Of a stretch of 52,500 nt of DNA, positions 10,921 to 24,349 are shown piece after piece (position 1 is the first letter of the stretch; each line of letters opens with the position of its first letter). Both the position numbers and the translations under genes were made by a program. The notes beneath the pieces are model-generated. The model was not told where the DNA came from and searched no databases. It was given only the letters and a program-made list of their open reading frames with translations. The stretch is from Glandiceps talaboti (Eukaryota > Hemichordata > Enteropneusta > Spengelidae), in the NCBI RefSeq assembly GCF_964340395.1, contig NC_135551.1, positions 30,968,955 through 31,021,454 on the forward strand, given 5' to 3'.

Positions 10921-13906
10921 CTTTAATTCTGTTGGTCTAAAATACAACATTCCGTTCTATAGGGTCCAAATTACATATATTTCATTTCATGGGATCAAAA
11001 TTATGCTATTCCATTAGATAGCATCACAATCAAATCATTCCATTCAGTTGGGTCAAAATTACAACATTTCATTTCGTGGCTGTTCAATATGGTATAAAAT
11101 ACAACACATTCTATATTGTATGGAGTTCCAAGTTGTCATGACGAGGCAGCAAAAATTGTGCAATATACTTTGTGAAATTAAAATACAAGAAACAACAAAT
11201 TGTTTGAGTAAAAATTCAGCAGCATATACATTACATTACATGTCTTTGTCATAATAACATTTTACATCTCAAGACAGACAAGACAGATAGTCAGTTACAC
11301 TTTAGTTTATTAAGAGGACGGATTGTGGCATTATATGCCATATACTTAATCTACAACTATTTGAATCCAAATCTAGAAATGGAATCAAAATCTACACAAT
11401 ATGAAAAACAAGACACTTGAGGATTGAGATAAGACGAGATTAGACGATATTATAGTTATACAAAATAACAAGTTACTACAGATAACTGGGTAAATGTGTT
11501 CTAACTAGCAGTTACTATGGTAACTGAACAAGTGTAACTTGGGTTTCCTATGGATAATTGGGTACTAGATGTGTTCTAACTAAAAGTTACAAGGTACTAT
11601 GTGTAACTTAGTAGGTGAGTTTAAACTATCAGTTACTAAGGATAAATTAGTAATTGTAACTTGAATTTACTATGGATAACCGGTAATAGACGTGTTTAAA
11701 CTAACAGTTACTATGGATAACTTAGTAACTATAACTTGAATTCACTATACAATGTACTATAACTGGTACTAGCTGTGTTGAACTACTCAAACTACATATT
11801 ACAATAATTCCCTCTGTCAGCATTGTGATTGCCTCAACCAATCTTTAAAAGTTACATTAAACATAACTATTTACATATTTTTACTTTTATCATAATTATA
11901 TCGGTACATGCCACAGTTTGTACAATCACCTTTTGAACTTTACATATAACCTTACGATTTACCACAGATAGAATTTGTTATGAAATAATTCAAGATACCA
12001 ACAAGATGCAACGTTATCCTTATAAATGCAACTCTGGATAACCATTTTTTTGTCATTATAATTTGTCACGATGGATTTTATACTGAAGAGTTTTTGAAAC
12101 AAGATAAAAAGTAATTATAAAGGACTGGTAGAAAGGTATAGTCTGTAACTTTATGGGTTTGGTGGTTACTGATTCAAATTGAAATAATGTAAACCTGGAA
12201 ACTTTGACTAAAACATTGTTTCACTGATTTTGCTGGAAAATGAAAACATGAAAACAAAGTGACTAAAATGCCTTTTTGTATATAAACAATGCACTAGGCT
12301 TAGTGATTCATGAAAATTAGTCTATGAGAACTAGATGAAGACTGTAAAATTGTAAAAATTTTCTAGTGCCGAAAATATCTACAGGTTTACAGTGTTCTTA
12401 CTAAAACAGGTTAAATAATGTCATAAGAGTAGAGCTGTGACCACAATGTTGTATATATGAAAATGACAACATGACATTATTTAACAATGTTAACATAAAC
12501 AACATCTCAGTTTCAGTTATCATGCCTCTTTGCATACATGTATACTAAACCACCCTTACCCTTACCAAAACATTGTTTGGTTTCGATAACCCAACCCAAC
12601 CTAGTATTTCACTGCCATCCTAAATGGTTTTAGGTAATTAAAAAAATTATGGAATTTTTTTTTAATTTGTACAGAAATAGTGAGATTTGAAGACGCCATT
12701 GCCTCATGTGATCAAAACAACATGGTGGAATACAGTACTATACGATCTCTTCTGTGTGTCATACAGAAAGTGAGATTACATCATTGAGAAATCTCTGTTG
12801 ACCTCTGTTAATATGAACAGAACATTTGAACATATCCCAAAAGATAAAAATAATAAATCCGACCTACCCACCCTATTTTGAAATTGGGCGTTATCAGATC
12901 CACACAACTTTTTTTTGCCTTAGCATTAATCCTTAACATGTGTTACAGGGGCCTGGGTTCTGAGTTAAATGTATTTTATAATAGATTTAAACCAAACCAC
13001 TACCCTCAGTTACAGACTATTCCACTAACCTATAAATATAGCCATTGGTTAAAACTACACAACCTTTCATTGCTATAGTAACCGACTCTTTCTTAAACAA
13101 CCCTGCCATCACATGATACAGTAACATCTTGACATAAATTTAAATGATTCCTAATATTTCACTTTTATCTTTGATGTTTATTTTATCAACCCTTTGTGTT
13201 CATTTGTATCTTGTCTTTATCTGTAACTTTACCAAGGAGCACTCGTAAATAATCACATTTCAATGTTTTAATACATTTAGCAATAAAGTATCTGAATCTG
13301 AAGTTAATCACTATATATGTTGTAAAGCTAACACAAATTTACTTTGCAAATTAATATATTTCAATTAAAATATTCAAGCTTAACCTTAAAATCTTTTGTG
13401 TTTTTGGTTTGTTTTCAAAACATATTTCCACACTAAATCAATACAAACTCTGGAAAGAGTGACAACTTTTACTCATAGTTTGTGAAATGTAAATGTCTCA
13501 TTTAAAATACCTGTATACACACTATATACACCGAGTGCAGTCAGCTTATCAAACATACTCATTATTCATGTTCAGTGGCTCTTGAGATAAATTCATTAAT
13601 TATTCATGTTCAGTGGCTCATTATGTCAAGAATTTAATAAGGAGCTGCTGCACACAATATTTCTTGAAGGAGAAAAAAAAAACACATCCTCAAGATAAAT
13701 ACCTGTCAAATTTACACAAGAATTCTTTACAACCTCTTTCTTACAATTCAAAGAATCTAAAGGATCTATGCCAGGTTATGTGTTAAAAATCTAACAACAG
13801 AATTATTAAATGTGATCTTTTCATGAGATCAACTACACAGTGTATCACTAAAATAAAAATTAGTTGTCATATTTATCTTAAGGATAATGCATCATTGTAC
13901 ACTACA
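10921..13906. other. gene-free AT-rich region with a degenerate ~70-bp repeat
   Basis: No exon recognised. Between about 11480 and 11790 a degenerate motif (agttactatggataact with gtgtttaaactaac) recurs about four times. A 27-bp direct repeat (attattcatgttcagtggct) occurs at about 13559 and 13599. The rest appears unique and AT-rich. Confidence 0.5.
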
Positions 13907-14475
13907 GGTCTCTTTATAGCACTATCCAAGATGCATCTACCAATGTGCTCTTGTTAGTGAGAACTAGACTAAGCTATAGGCCTGTTTGCAACACTGTCCA
14001 AGACATACCTGTTAATGGGACTCTCTCTAGTGAGAATGAGACTGAGGTACAGGCCTGTTTGCAACACTGCCCAAGACATACCTGTCAATGGGACTCTCTC
14101 TCTCTAGTGAGAATGAGGCTGACGTACAGGCCTGTTTGCAACACTGCCCAAGACATACCTGTTAATGGGACTCTCTCTAGTGAGAATGAGACTGAGGTAC
14201 AGGCCTGTTTGCAACACTGCCCAAGACATACCTGTTAATGGGACTCTCTCTAGTGAGAATGAGACTGAGGTACAGCCCTGTTTGCAACACTGCCCAAGAC
14301 ATACCTGTCAATGGGACTCTCCCTAGTGAGAATGAAGCTGAGCTAAAGCGCCCTGTTTGCAACACTGCCCAAGACATACCTGCCAATGGGACTTTCTTTC
14401 TAGTGAGAATGAGACTGAGGTACAGGACTGTTTACTACACCATCCAAGACATACCTGGCAATGGGGCCCTGACTT
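13907..14475. repeat. 72-bp minisatellite (about 7 copies)
   Basis: Units contain gcctgtttgcaacactgcc, caagacatacctgt and a tctagtgagaatgag segment. A first degenerate unit begins near 13907 and regular units run from about 13979. A 72-bp unit equals 24 codons and leaves frames open on both strands, so the peptides predicted here are repeat artefacts. Confidence 0.93.
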
Positions 14476-14756
14476 GTGACAATTAGAATGATGGTTATGA
14501 ATTGCTTTTTGTAAAGCATTGATTATTAAAGACACTACTGCTTCCAAATTCTCATTGCCTGAAGGAGAACTTTACCACCTAGGCATATCATGACAAATAA
14601 CAATTCACTTTCTAAAGCTTGACAACATTGTGACTTTTTACTCAATATGCTACCATAGGCATACACAGGAAGAAGATAATCTTATTGTTCTGTTTTGACC
14701 ATCTTAAATATTGATTGCCAACCTGCATAAATTACTCATCTACGATCTTTTCTCCC

Positions 14757-15583
14757 AAAATGCAACATAATATGTCTTATCACCAAGCATGAAATATCTG
14801 TCTTATCACCAAGCATGAAATATCTGTCTTATCACCAAGCATGAAATATCTATCTTATCACCAAGCATGAAATATCTGTCTTATCACCAAGCATGAAATA
14901 TCTGTCTTATCACCAAGCATGAAATATCTGTCTTATCACCAAGCATGAAATATCTATCTTATCACCAAGCATGAAATATCTGTCTTATCACCAAGCATGA
15001 AATAACTGTCTTATCACCAAGCATGAAATATCTGTCTTATCACCAAGCATGAAATATCTGTCTTATCACCAAGCATGAAATATGTCTTATCACCAAGCAT
15101 GAAATATCTATCTTATCACCAAGCATGAAATAACTGTCTTATCACCAAGCATGAAATATCTGTCTTATCACCAAGCATGAAATATCTGTCTTATCACTGA
15201 GCATGAAATATCTGTCTTATCACCAAACAATGAAATATCTGTCTTATCACCAAGCATGAAATATCTGTCTTATCACCAAGCATGAAATATATGTCTTATC
15301 ACCAAGCATGAAATATCTATCTTATCACCAAGCATGAAATATCTGTCTTATCACCAAGCATGAAATATCTGTCTTATCACCAAGCATGAAATATCTGTCT
15401 TATCACCAAGCATGAAATATCTGTCTTATCACCAAGCATGAAATATATGTCTTATCACCAAGCATGAAATATCTATCTTATCACCAAGCATGAAATATCT
15501 GTCTTATCACCAAGCATGAAATATCTGTCTTATCACCAAGCATGAAATATCTATCTTATCACCAAGCATGAAATATATATAAG
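14757..15583. repeat. 26-bp minisatellite (about 31 copies)
   Basis: Head-to-tail copies of a 26-mer built on tgtcttatcaccaagcatga plus aatatc. Most are identical; variants carry tatctt for tgtctt, aactg for atctg, or a 24-bp short unit near 15080. There are no spacers, so this is not a CRISPR array. High identity suggests recent expansion. Confidence 0.97.
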
Positions 15584-15624
15584 CAACTGAATCTAACTGC
15601 AGCAGTAATTTCAGATAATACCAC

Positions 15625-15950
15625 TGTTACCTACTATGCTAGGTGATATAACAGTGACAATAAGTGTTGCCTAGGTGATACACTATTGACAAGAAGTGTT
15701 GCCGTAGTGATGCAATATTGATAATAGCAGTATTACCATGGTGATGCAGTATTGACAGTAACAGCATTGCCGTAGTGATGCAATATTGACAATGAGTGTT
15801 ACCTTGGTGATGCAGTATTTGCAAGAGCAGTGTTACCATAGTGATGAAGTATTGTTATTGACAGTGTTACCTTGGTGATGCAGTATCAACAAGAGCAGTG
15901 TTATCATGGTAATGTAGAATTGACAACTGTAGTTTTGTCTTGGTGATTCA
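15625..15950. repeat. degenerate ~34-bp tandem repeat (about 9 copies)
   Basis: Units share gtgatgcagtattgaca followed by a cagtgttacc segment, with considerable drift. The array is older than the neighbouring 26-mer. Confidence 0.85.
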
Positions 15951-16099
15951 TCAATCAATCAATGACTGAAACTCAGCTGAAATATTAATGATTGATTGAA
16001 GTGTGATGAGAAAGGTAAACTGATTTTGTAATAAATACCTTCTTTACCCCAACCCCACCCACCATACTCAAGTAAGTGTAACTAATTATATATATATAA

Positions 16100-16215
16100 C
16101 TTAAGTCTGCAAGTTAGATCACTATCAATATTTATACCTTAAGTCTGCAAGTTAGATCACTATCAATATATACAACTTAAGTCTGCAAGTTAGATCACTA
16201 TCAATATATATACCT
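16100..16215. repeat. ~43-bp tandem repeat (3 copies)
   Basis: Three copies of a unit containing acttaagtctgcaagttag followed by atcactatcaatatat. It lies just beyond the stop codon of the minus-strand gene, so possibly in its 3' UTR. Confidence 0.85.
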
Positions 16216-16511
16216 TAGCATGCAGGTCAGGTCAAGAATTATAATTCCTTACCCTTTAACCTTTTTTTCAAATGTTTTTGTGACTGTTTGTAAATATTTT
16301 AGCTTACTTTGTACAGATAAACCTACTATAGTATTAGAACAAATGACAGAGATAGTCTGTCATATTGCTAACTAGAAGTAACTTATACAAAGTCATATAT
16401 TTTTAAATACCACACATTGTGACATAGACTTGTAAGTTCCATCTCAACAGTAACTATGTAGTGATACTGCTCTAAACCCCATTGCTATGGTAACCATGTA
16501 ACGTAGCAGCT

Positions 16512-18838
16512 CTAGAAATCCATCCATGAACTTCCGGTAGTTCTGTTACTCTTCTGTGTTCGTCCACCAGTTCTAAAAGTCCCTGGGGCTGTCAAAATAC
16601 AAAATACAAAATATTTGTACTTTTAATCAAGTAACCCTCAACTGTCAAAAGAAAAACCATCTTCATTTGCAAACTTCAATCACATATATAGGAAGTTTGT
16701 GACATTTCTGTTAGCATGTATTTACATTTAAATGCAATAATTGTGCTAAGCCTTTGATTGTTAACTACATACATAGCTATAATGTCTGACTAAACAGAAG
16801 ACAAGATGGCTGACAATTTCAGGTGGAAGTGTCAGTAAATGTCATAGAAAATTGTGCCTATAGTTTGAGGGCAGGTTTTTTTTTTTTTTTTGTTTTGTTA
16901 CAAAGTTTAGATACACATAACCTACCTCTTCATGTGTATATAGTACACAAGGGTAAGGACTGGGGGGGGGGGGGGGAAAGGAGGTTTACAAAGTTTTAAT
17001 TTTACAACCTAACAACCTACCTCCTCCTGCTTGCATCATTCTGTTACTGGATATATTAGATCTATTTGGTTGAGTACTAGATGTATGTGGTTGTGGTGAA
17101 GTCATAAAATTGTCTTGGTCTTCTGTCTTGTAAGATTTACCAGTGTCTGCATATGAGTAATTACTCCTACTGCTGTGTGTCCAGGATGGAGTGTTCCCTG
17201 ATGGACCTGTCAGGTTTAGTAGCAAATGAACACATGAGGGCAGTATTCAACAAACAATTCTATATTTGCTGTAACATTGAAGTTCTTATTTGCCCAGGTT
17301 AATGAAATTCCTCTAATGTTGCTTCAAATGAACTAATGGGTATAGTGTGAATGCTTTGCTAATCCTCCACCTGAGAAAGGCCAATTCTGCCATCATGCTT
17401 GTCAACCTCCATCACGCATGCCAACCTTCTATCATGCTTGCCAACCCTCCATCATGCATGCTAACCTTCTATCATGCTTGCAAAGCCTATGTTACGCTTA
17501 CCAACCTTCAATGATTTTTTTGCAACTCTACATTGTGCTTGCCTATCCACCACCCCCCTTCCCCCTCCCCCGCTTGCAAATCCTTCAACTGTGTTTCCAT
17601 ATTTTTCAAGCATGCTTGCCAACCCTACATTGTGTCTGCCAACCCAATCACCATGGCTTGTTGTCAATGTCTCCCCCCCCCCCCCCTGTCAATCCTCTGA
17701 CTGTACCTGGCAACCCTCTAATCACACTAGTACATATAACGGAGTAAAGGTATTAATATGATACACCAAAGAAAACAACAAGAACAGAGTACGATAAGTG
17801 TTTGCTTACCTGAAAGTCCTGAAGAAACTCCAAGACTTGAATTGATATCGTCTCCAAATTTAACATTTGAATGTCTTGAATAATAACTGTTGGTATTTGT
17901 ACCAGTGGTAGCTGTCTTATTCAAAGTGCTAGAAGTAGCTGGGTTGCCTATAGTTACATTTCGTTTTATACTCCATACATCATCCAGATCAAAGTCTTTG
18001 GATTAAAATAGAAAATATAACAATATTATGACATGAATAGCTAATAAACATGATACTTAGAATTTACAAACGGTGCTCTAAACTATCGGCTCCCTGTAGT
18101 GTAGTAGAACACAGACTAAACAGTTGGGAGGTCACAGGATCCCACTGGAGGCAGGATATTTCTGTGACCAACCCAAACCCAGGGTCAAGCCTGACCTTGT
18201 AGTTTGTATGGTAAAGCCACTGAGCAAATGGGCAGTTTTTTTTAATATAATTTTTTTCTGTTCTGGATATTTCTCTTAGCGAATGGACAGTTTGACAAAG
18301 CCTGTTGATTGTAACAGGCCAAACGTTACTTGTAAGTTGTAATTAATTAGAACCCTTGGTTGTGATACAAGTACTAATATCAATAATAATTACTTAATTA
18401 TTATGATATACATAAAACTGTTAACAATGGCTACATTTTGGTTACAAGACTGTTACATTCACACAAGTCAATGCCAGTATAGATGGCTGGTAGTATAGAT
18501 GGCAAATCAGTGGCATCTATACAACTATCAGTCTAAATGATCTGATGTTACTTCTCACCTGAGTGTGGTTTTTTCTTTGGTGCAAATGTATCCCATGCTT
18601 GGCTAGGATGAGAATCTTTGGGTTTGGCTCCTGTATATAGAAATTTCTTTCCTGTTCCTGTATGTAATAAGAATGGAAATAGATTACAATCCATCTAATG
18701 TTAAAACAAATCCATAATTTATCTGTTGATTCTTAGTCATAACACAGGGAAGTAAGGTTTCAAGTTTGTTATGAAACACAAATACATAAATGTACAATAA
18801 ATGTAAGATAATATTTGAGTCTCTTGTTGGTTGACAGT

Positions 18839-18922
<84 letters not shown>

Positions 18923-21900
18923 TACTGTAAACAGATTTATTTTGGCAAACAAAAAATTTGGAGGAGTTCCAGAATGGTAATTTAGGATATATCAGATGCA
19001 TTTTAATTTGGTGGACAGTGCAAGGGAAAAGTATAGATACTATAAACATGTACTAGTAAATAACTCATCTAGTAGTTGGTTTAATTTGGTGGTCAGTGCA
19101 AGGGAAAAGTATAGATACTATAAAAATGTACTAGTAAATAACTCATCTAGTTGGACCACCATGTTCAGTACAACTGTTCACATGGAAATATGACAAGTCA
19201 CAACTCAATTAGTTATGTTAGTGAGACTGGTATTTGTGAAAACAACTCTTGCATGTATTCAGCTATAGCTGACAAAAAAACACAACTACAGTATGTAAAC
19301 AACAATTGACATACATGTATGTAATGGTCAGTAAATACAACAAAAATGTATTTGAAGTCAATTATCTAATTATTATTTTATGGAATTAGTTGATGTATGA
19401 TGGTGTTGAATGAGAACTTTTAATAGTATTACAACACAAATATTGGCATTGCCTTGGTTGGCAATTGGCACTACTGCTTACAGTAGAGATTGGCTTTTTC
19501 ACATGCATCACATTTGTAACTTAGCCTGCGGACTTGGCATGGTCTCATAGGCCTACTACCAGTAACCTGTGGTTTGAAAGGTAGGCCTGATATAGTGAGC
19601 TGCATTAGGATCAAGGAAGAAGTCTCCCCCAATCCATTCACCCACATGCATGCATGCACGCATGCACGCACACACATACGCATGCACGCACACACATACG
19701 CATGCACGCACACACACATACACATGTACATCATGACAGCCAAACAAACACCTTTCCATGCCTAACATTGCACTATTGAACTTTGGAAGTTCAATTGAAA
19801 TAATTATGCATGGGTTGTGATTTGCTAAAAAAATAGATGCTTTTGACATTTGACTTTTGAGATAAAGTTAGAGAGTCAGAGAATTTGAAAATATTACCAG
19901 ATATAAAGTTATATTGAGAAAACGAACACTTTAATTTAGTTTTAATATAAAATGCATCATATTTCAATAATTTCTAAGATAGATTTTTCTAAAAAAAATA
20001 GTTGCCATTCATCCTAGTTTGATAATGTCATGAAACAAAGAGAGAGGTATTACCATGTACCAATGCAGACTAAAAGGTATGTAATAAATTACAAATTACT
20101 CTCTATTTATTCATTTAGTATGACAGTAATGATGGTAATAAAGTGAAAATATGGATGAGGATTGGGTATTTATTTTGGATTTTTAATTCATAAACCAATT
20201 TAATCTTCCTTCCTAATTGGAAAACCAATGTGAAACAACATGGACAGAGTCTGTGTTTGTAACTCGATACATTGCAAAAAGCTAAAAAAAATGTATAAAA
20301 AGTTTGTCATTGTATGTACAATAACAAAGTTACAAACAAGAACTTGGCATATGTTGTATCACAATGATTGTTCAAGTGACAGAAAAATTGTTTAAAAAAA
20401 ATAAACTAAAAACCCCATCTTTATCCATACGGCCACTTGAATTATTAAGAACAACTGTAGGAATAAAACCACATGTTAAATATGTGTCTATTTTTTAATG
20501 GGAAAAATAAAGTGTGTGGTCTAGTTGATCCCAGGCTATTTAAATGATTGATTGATTTAATATATACATTGTACATACCATTGTTTTGAGGCAACAAATT
20601 TATTTGTTATTTGAAGTATAATACAAGTCTGAACACACTTTGTCCTTACTGAGTAACATTGGTAAGGACTTGCAAGAGATCACCTAGCAAACCTTTATAC
20701 TCTAAATCATGACTACAAAGGATTGTCGGTCAGAACAATGGACATTGAGTCAACAAAAGAAGTGATGTTATCAATAGGTTCAAAAAATAGTACCATTCAA
20801 CTTGTGATTTCCTTGACAACATGGGATTTGTTGCTATGGTAGTTACGATACCTCCAAGCTGAGTTTTATCACCTTGCAGCACAGAAGTACATGTAATACA
20901 ACGCTTATAATATTATCAGCACCTGTGACCTGTATTATTTTGTTGAATAGGACAAAGATTATATGATTTTCTACACCTGTATGATGCTAGTATCTGTAAA
21001 TTGATTTTCTTTTGAAATATACTTATAATTCTTACGGCTGAAATTTGAATGAAAGAACTTATCTACAAATAGCAATGTAAAGGAACCATCTTTATTCTCG
21101 TTCAAAAACTGTTTTCTTTCACCCATTCAACATCTTTGTTCATTCCATTGTTAGAGGTAAGAGACTAGTATAATAATAGTCGTTCAACTCAATGATGAAA
21201 TTTGCTCCTTGAGTACACACAAAATTGGTGGAAGGAGACATGTATGACATGATTACTCAATAAATCTTTCCTGTGGCAGACTTTATAAACTCATTCACGA
21301 CAAAACGGTTATTGTTCGCTAATGAAAACATTCATATCATTTCATGTAACTAAATGAAACAATGTAGGTTACTGAATGAGTCAGTGATGTACAGTTTACC
21401 TATTCATAACATATAGACTTTACTCTTTATAGAAGACCCTATATCTGTATACACTTTGTAGAAGGCCCTGTATCTGTATACACTTTGTAGAAGGCACTAT
21501 ATCAGTACACACTTTATAGAAGACCCTGTATCTGTATACACTTTATAGAAGGCCTATACCTACATGTATACACACTTTGTAGAAGATCCTGTATCTGTAT
21601 ACACTTTGTCGAAGGCCCTATACCTGTATACACTTTATAGAAGACCCTATATCAGTACACACTTCATAGAAGACCCTATATCTGTACATACTTTGTAGAA
21701 GGCCCTATATCTGTACATACAAATGTAGAAGACCCAATATCTGTACATACTTTAGTGACTTTGTAGAAGGCCCTATATCTGTACACAAGGCCTAATATCT
21801 GTACACAAGCATGTCGTTTAGTGTTGACATGATGACATGGCTATTGTTCTGTTTTATATACTTCAGTCAACATACAAACACATTGCATTGGAAGATATTT

Positions 21901-24349
21901 ACAATGCATAGTGCACTATGGGTAACAGACTGTGAAGGCTACTGTATTTATTTATTTGCCAAACATAACAGGTATTCAGTTACTGCAACAGTATCTGTGA
22001 CTAGGCAGAATCAGGTTGAGTGTCCAAAACCCAGTACAGGGAGGACAACAAACTTTTTTTGACATTTACAGACTCGATGCTTCAGAATTAAGATATAACT
22101 TTGTAAACTATTACCATAGGAATCTATATGACATACGGCTGTGACGGCCAGTTAATTTGACAGGAAGTTTTACACAAGAAAGGAATTCTCTTGTCCATCA
22201 AGTGGTACCCATGCATACATGGAATGGTACTTGAAACAAAATACAATAGCAACTCCTTCTGTGACCCTTGACCTTTTCTAATATGTACTTCTCATTGTGA
22301 AAATAAGCTAGAGAAACTTCAAAGTTAATCTACAGAAGATGAAATATGTCATCTTTAACAATTGGGTAATTATTCAAAATATCACATTGCTGTTTTTTAA
22401 GTCAATAAGTTGATACATCGATAAACAGACACTATAACGTGTGTGGAGAACTTGTGTTGCCTTCACATAGCACCTTAAAAAACACACAGGCTAAATAGAC
22501 GGGTACACATACATGACGTAACTACCTGGAGTATCACTTGACATCCCTTAAGTTTATAAGTATTTTTGGTAAGAGTGGAGAAGAACTAACATCTACCTAG
22601 TACATAGTAAGTAGTTACAAGTCATTTTATGTTCATCAAATGCTGATTATGGTAATATAAATAAATTTTATAAAAATGTATGTGAAATTATGTAATTTTT
22701 CATCAAATTTAGTCCATCTCTGGAACTGGGGTTTTGAAGTATTATTGGAATATAATCACTGTCATAGTTCAAGTGTTTGCCTTTTAACTCCTCCATTAGT
22801 AATACAATCATGTGAGTGGTGAATGAACTGACACTGTATGAGATGACGACAGTGTAGAAATTGATACGTTATTGTAGCAGTATAGCGTGTATGTAAGGAA
22901 TCTCATCAATAGTTAAAATGTAGGATAAAAAATTAAATTCTTATACTAAACAAGGCTCCATTCATTCATTCAGTATGTAGTAAGGAAAAAATGGTTCTTT
23001 AAATGACATTTTACTTTATTTTAGTGCCATGCATTTACTCTGGCGAAAATTATTCAATTTAATCAATTTGACATTTTAAAGAAATATTTGTAGTTAGGGG
23101 TATAATTTATAAAACAGAGCCACTAAAAGTCAAATCATTTTGGTAGGATGAGAACTAAAATGGTTCACCCCCACCCCCACCCCATACACATACACATACA
23201 TAGTACAAGAATTGAGTGTTTCCATTGAACTATTGATCTTGCCCCTAAGACAGTGTGTAAATGAGAGAGAAAGATCACTCACTAGGCAAGGAGAAAACTA
23301 AAGAATAAATGCTCATAGCAATACATAACAGCAACATTAACAGCTACAATGTACACTAAATATTAGTACCAGCCAAATAAAAGGGCTGAAAAATCTATCT
23401 AGTTCCCTCAAGGATTTTCTTTTAAAAAATACTTTAAAGTATTTTATTATTATTATTATTATTATTATTTAATTCTTAAAGAACGCACTACACATACGTC
23501 TCAGTGCATTGTACACAACAAAGTAAAATAGAAACAAAAAACACATAATTAATGTTCATGAAACAAAGGGAATTAAAATGCAGTCAATACTGATAAAAAA
23601 GAGAACGAGGTAAGAACATATCAAAAATAGTCTAAGAGCAAAAAAAAAAAAAATTAAAACAGAAATTCATGTCCAATTACGAATGAGGTCGAATATTAAA
23701 AGCCTTGGGAAAATAACATGAATGTACCTGTAAAATATGAGTTTAACAGAAATATTGCACAAAAAGATGCGTTTTTTATGTTTAAAGGTATATATACTTT
23801 AAACATAAAAGATTTTATGTTTAAAGGTATATATACTATGTGCTTCTTTATATCCCAATATTTGCATCACTTATTTAGTCCTAACTGTAGATACCCCTGG
23901 CTTTTGCATTCAACACACTCACATGATATTGATATTTCTCAAAACGATGTCAAAACCAAATTAGAAAAGCATGCAAATTATATTTCATCAAAAACTTGAA
24001 GGAATCCCATTAACTTGAGAAAATCTATACAAAATTACAAGATTTGTAATTCATCGATATTTGCTTGAATGTGATTGCTATTTTCTGCATAGCAAATATG
24101 AAATGTACATGACAGACACAAAAGAATGCAAATATTTCTCATTAGAACACAAATTGATTTTCCCTGTATGGTAATGAAGTAGTTGATTGTACTCGTGAGT
24201 GGTCTGCTTCATGCCTATAACATAATCAATAACTCTAATCCTCAGCTTGCTGCAATGACACATTAGAAACACCTCACTTGTGTTCTCTCACCTGAACCTT
24301 TTGCAAAATGTCTTTCTACTTCTATTCCAAATTTTTCTTTGTTAGACAT
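16512..24349 (-). CDS. five-exon gene for an unrecognised 201-residue Ser/Thr/Asn-rich protein
   Basis: Model on the minus strand: complement of 24292-24349, 18559-18657, 17810-17995, 17021-17206 and 16512-16588, totalling 606 nt. Every junction is GT-AG and every intron is phase 1, which supports the model. The start reads MSNKEKFGIEVERHF. Exon 2 has a basic KKFLYTGAKP stretch and AWDTFAPKKK; exon 3 opens with DFDLDDVW. The rest is low-complexity Ser/Thr/Asn/Gln, probably disordered, and the C-terminus is SSWMDF. WDTF and WMDF both fit the WxxF motif by which endocytic accessory proteins bind AP-complex ear domains, so an adaptor-binding role is conceivable; this is inference. I do not recognise the family. 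Intron 1 is 5.6 kb and may hide further phase-1 exons. Confidence 0.65.
17385..17720. repeat. degenerate ~20-bp repeat and C-rich tract in intron
   Basis: About ten loose copies of a 'gccaaccttctatcatgct' type unit lie in the intron between the third and fourth coding exons of the minus-strand gene, followed by poly-C tracts. Open frames across it are repeat artefacts. Confidence 0.75.
18082..18230 (+). mobile_element. possible tRNA-derived SINE remnant
   Basis: The stretch begins with a box-A-like ctgtagtgtagtag and, about 30 bases on, a box-B-like gaggtcacaggatcc, spaced as in a tRNA-like Pol III promoter. No intact tRNA fold was found. It lies in an intron of the minus-strand gene. A weak call. 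Confidence 0.35.
18839..18919. repeat. (CA)n microsatellite
   Basis: About 40 uninterrupted CA dinucleotides in intron 1 of the minus-strand gene. Confidence 0.98.
19001..19153. repeat. ~75-bp tandem duplication
   Basis: Two nearly identical copies sharing ttaatttggtgg, cagtgcaagggaaaagtata and actagtaaataactcatc. They differ at about three positions, indicating a recent duplication within an intron. Confidence 0.9.
19645..19730. repeat. ATGC/CA-rich microsatellite cluster
   Basis: Mixed CATG, CACG and CA repeats, including a 20-bp unit of cgcacacacatacgcatgca type repeated about three times. Confidence 0.85.
19731..24291. other. long intron of the minus-strand gene, other content
   Basis: Apart from the listed repeats I see no convincing exon. 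An (ATT)n run sits at 23449-23469, an A-tract at 23640-23653, and a ~45-bp near-duplicate (ttttatgtttaaaggtatat) at 23774-23839. A possible 21-nt microexon at 22526-22546 on the minus strand is discussed among the findings. Confidence 0.5.
21420..21800. repeat. degenerate ~30-bp tandem repeat (about 12 copies)
   Basis: Units share ctttgtagaaggccctatat followed by ctgtata or cagtaca, with many substitutions. Intronic. Confidence 0.9.

Noticed and set aside
13945-14547. Repetitive Cys-rich peptides on both strands
   Set aside because: The 72-bp minisatellite is a multiple of three, so frames stay open by arithmetic.
14757-15583. CRISPR-like regular 26-bp repeats
   Set aside because: Units are directly contiguous with no variable spacers, and the context is an animal genome; it is a minisatellite.
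19471-19743. Cys-containing frame (CDACEKANLYC) that could suggest a zinc finger
   Set aside because: Only one Cys cluster with no His ligands or finger spacing; the upstream half is a microsatellite, and the region is intronic.
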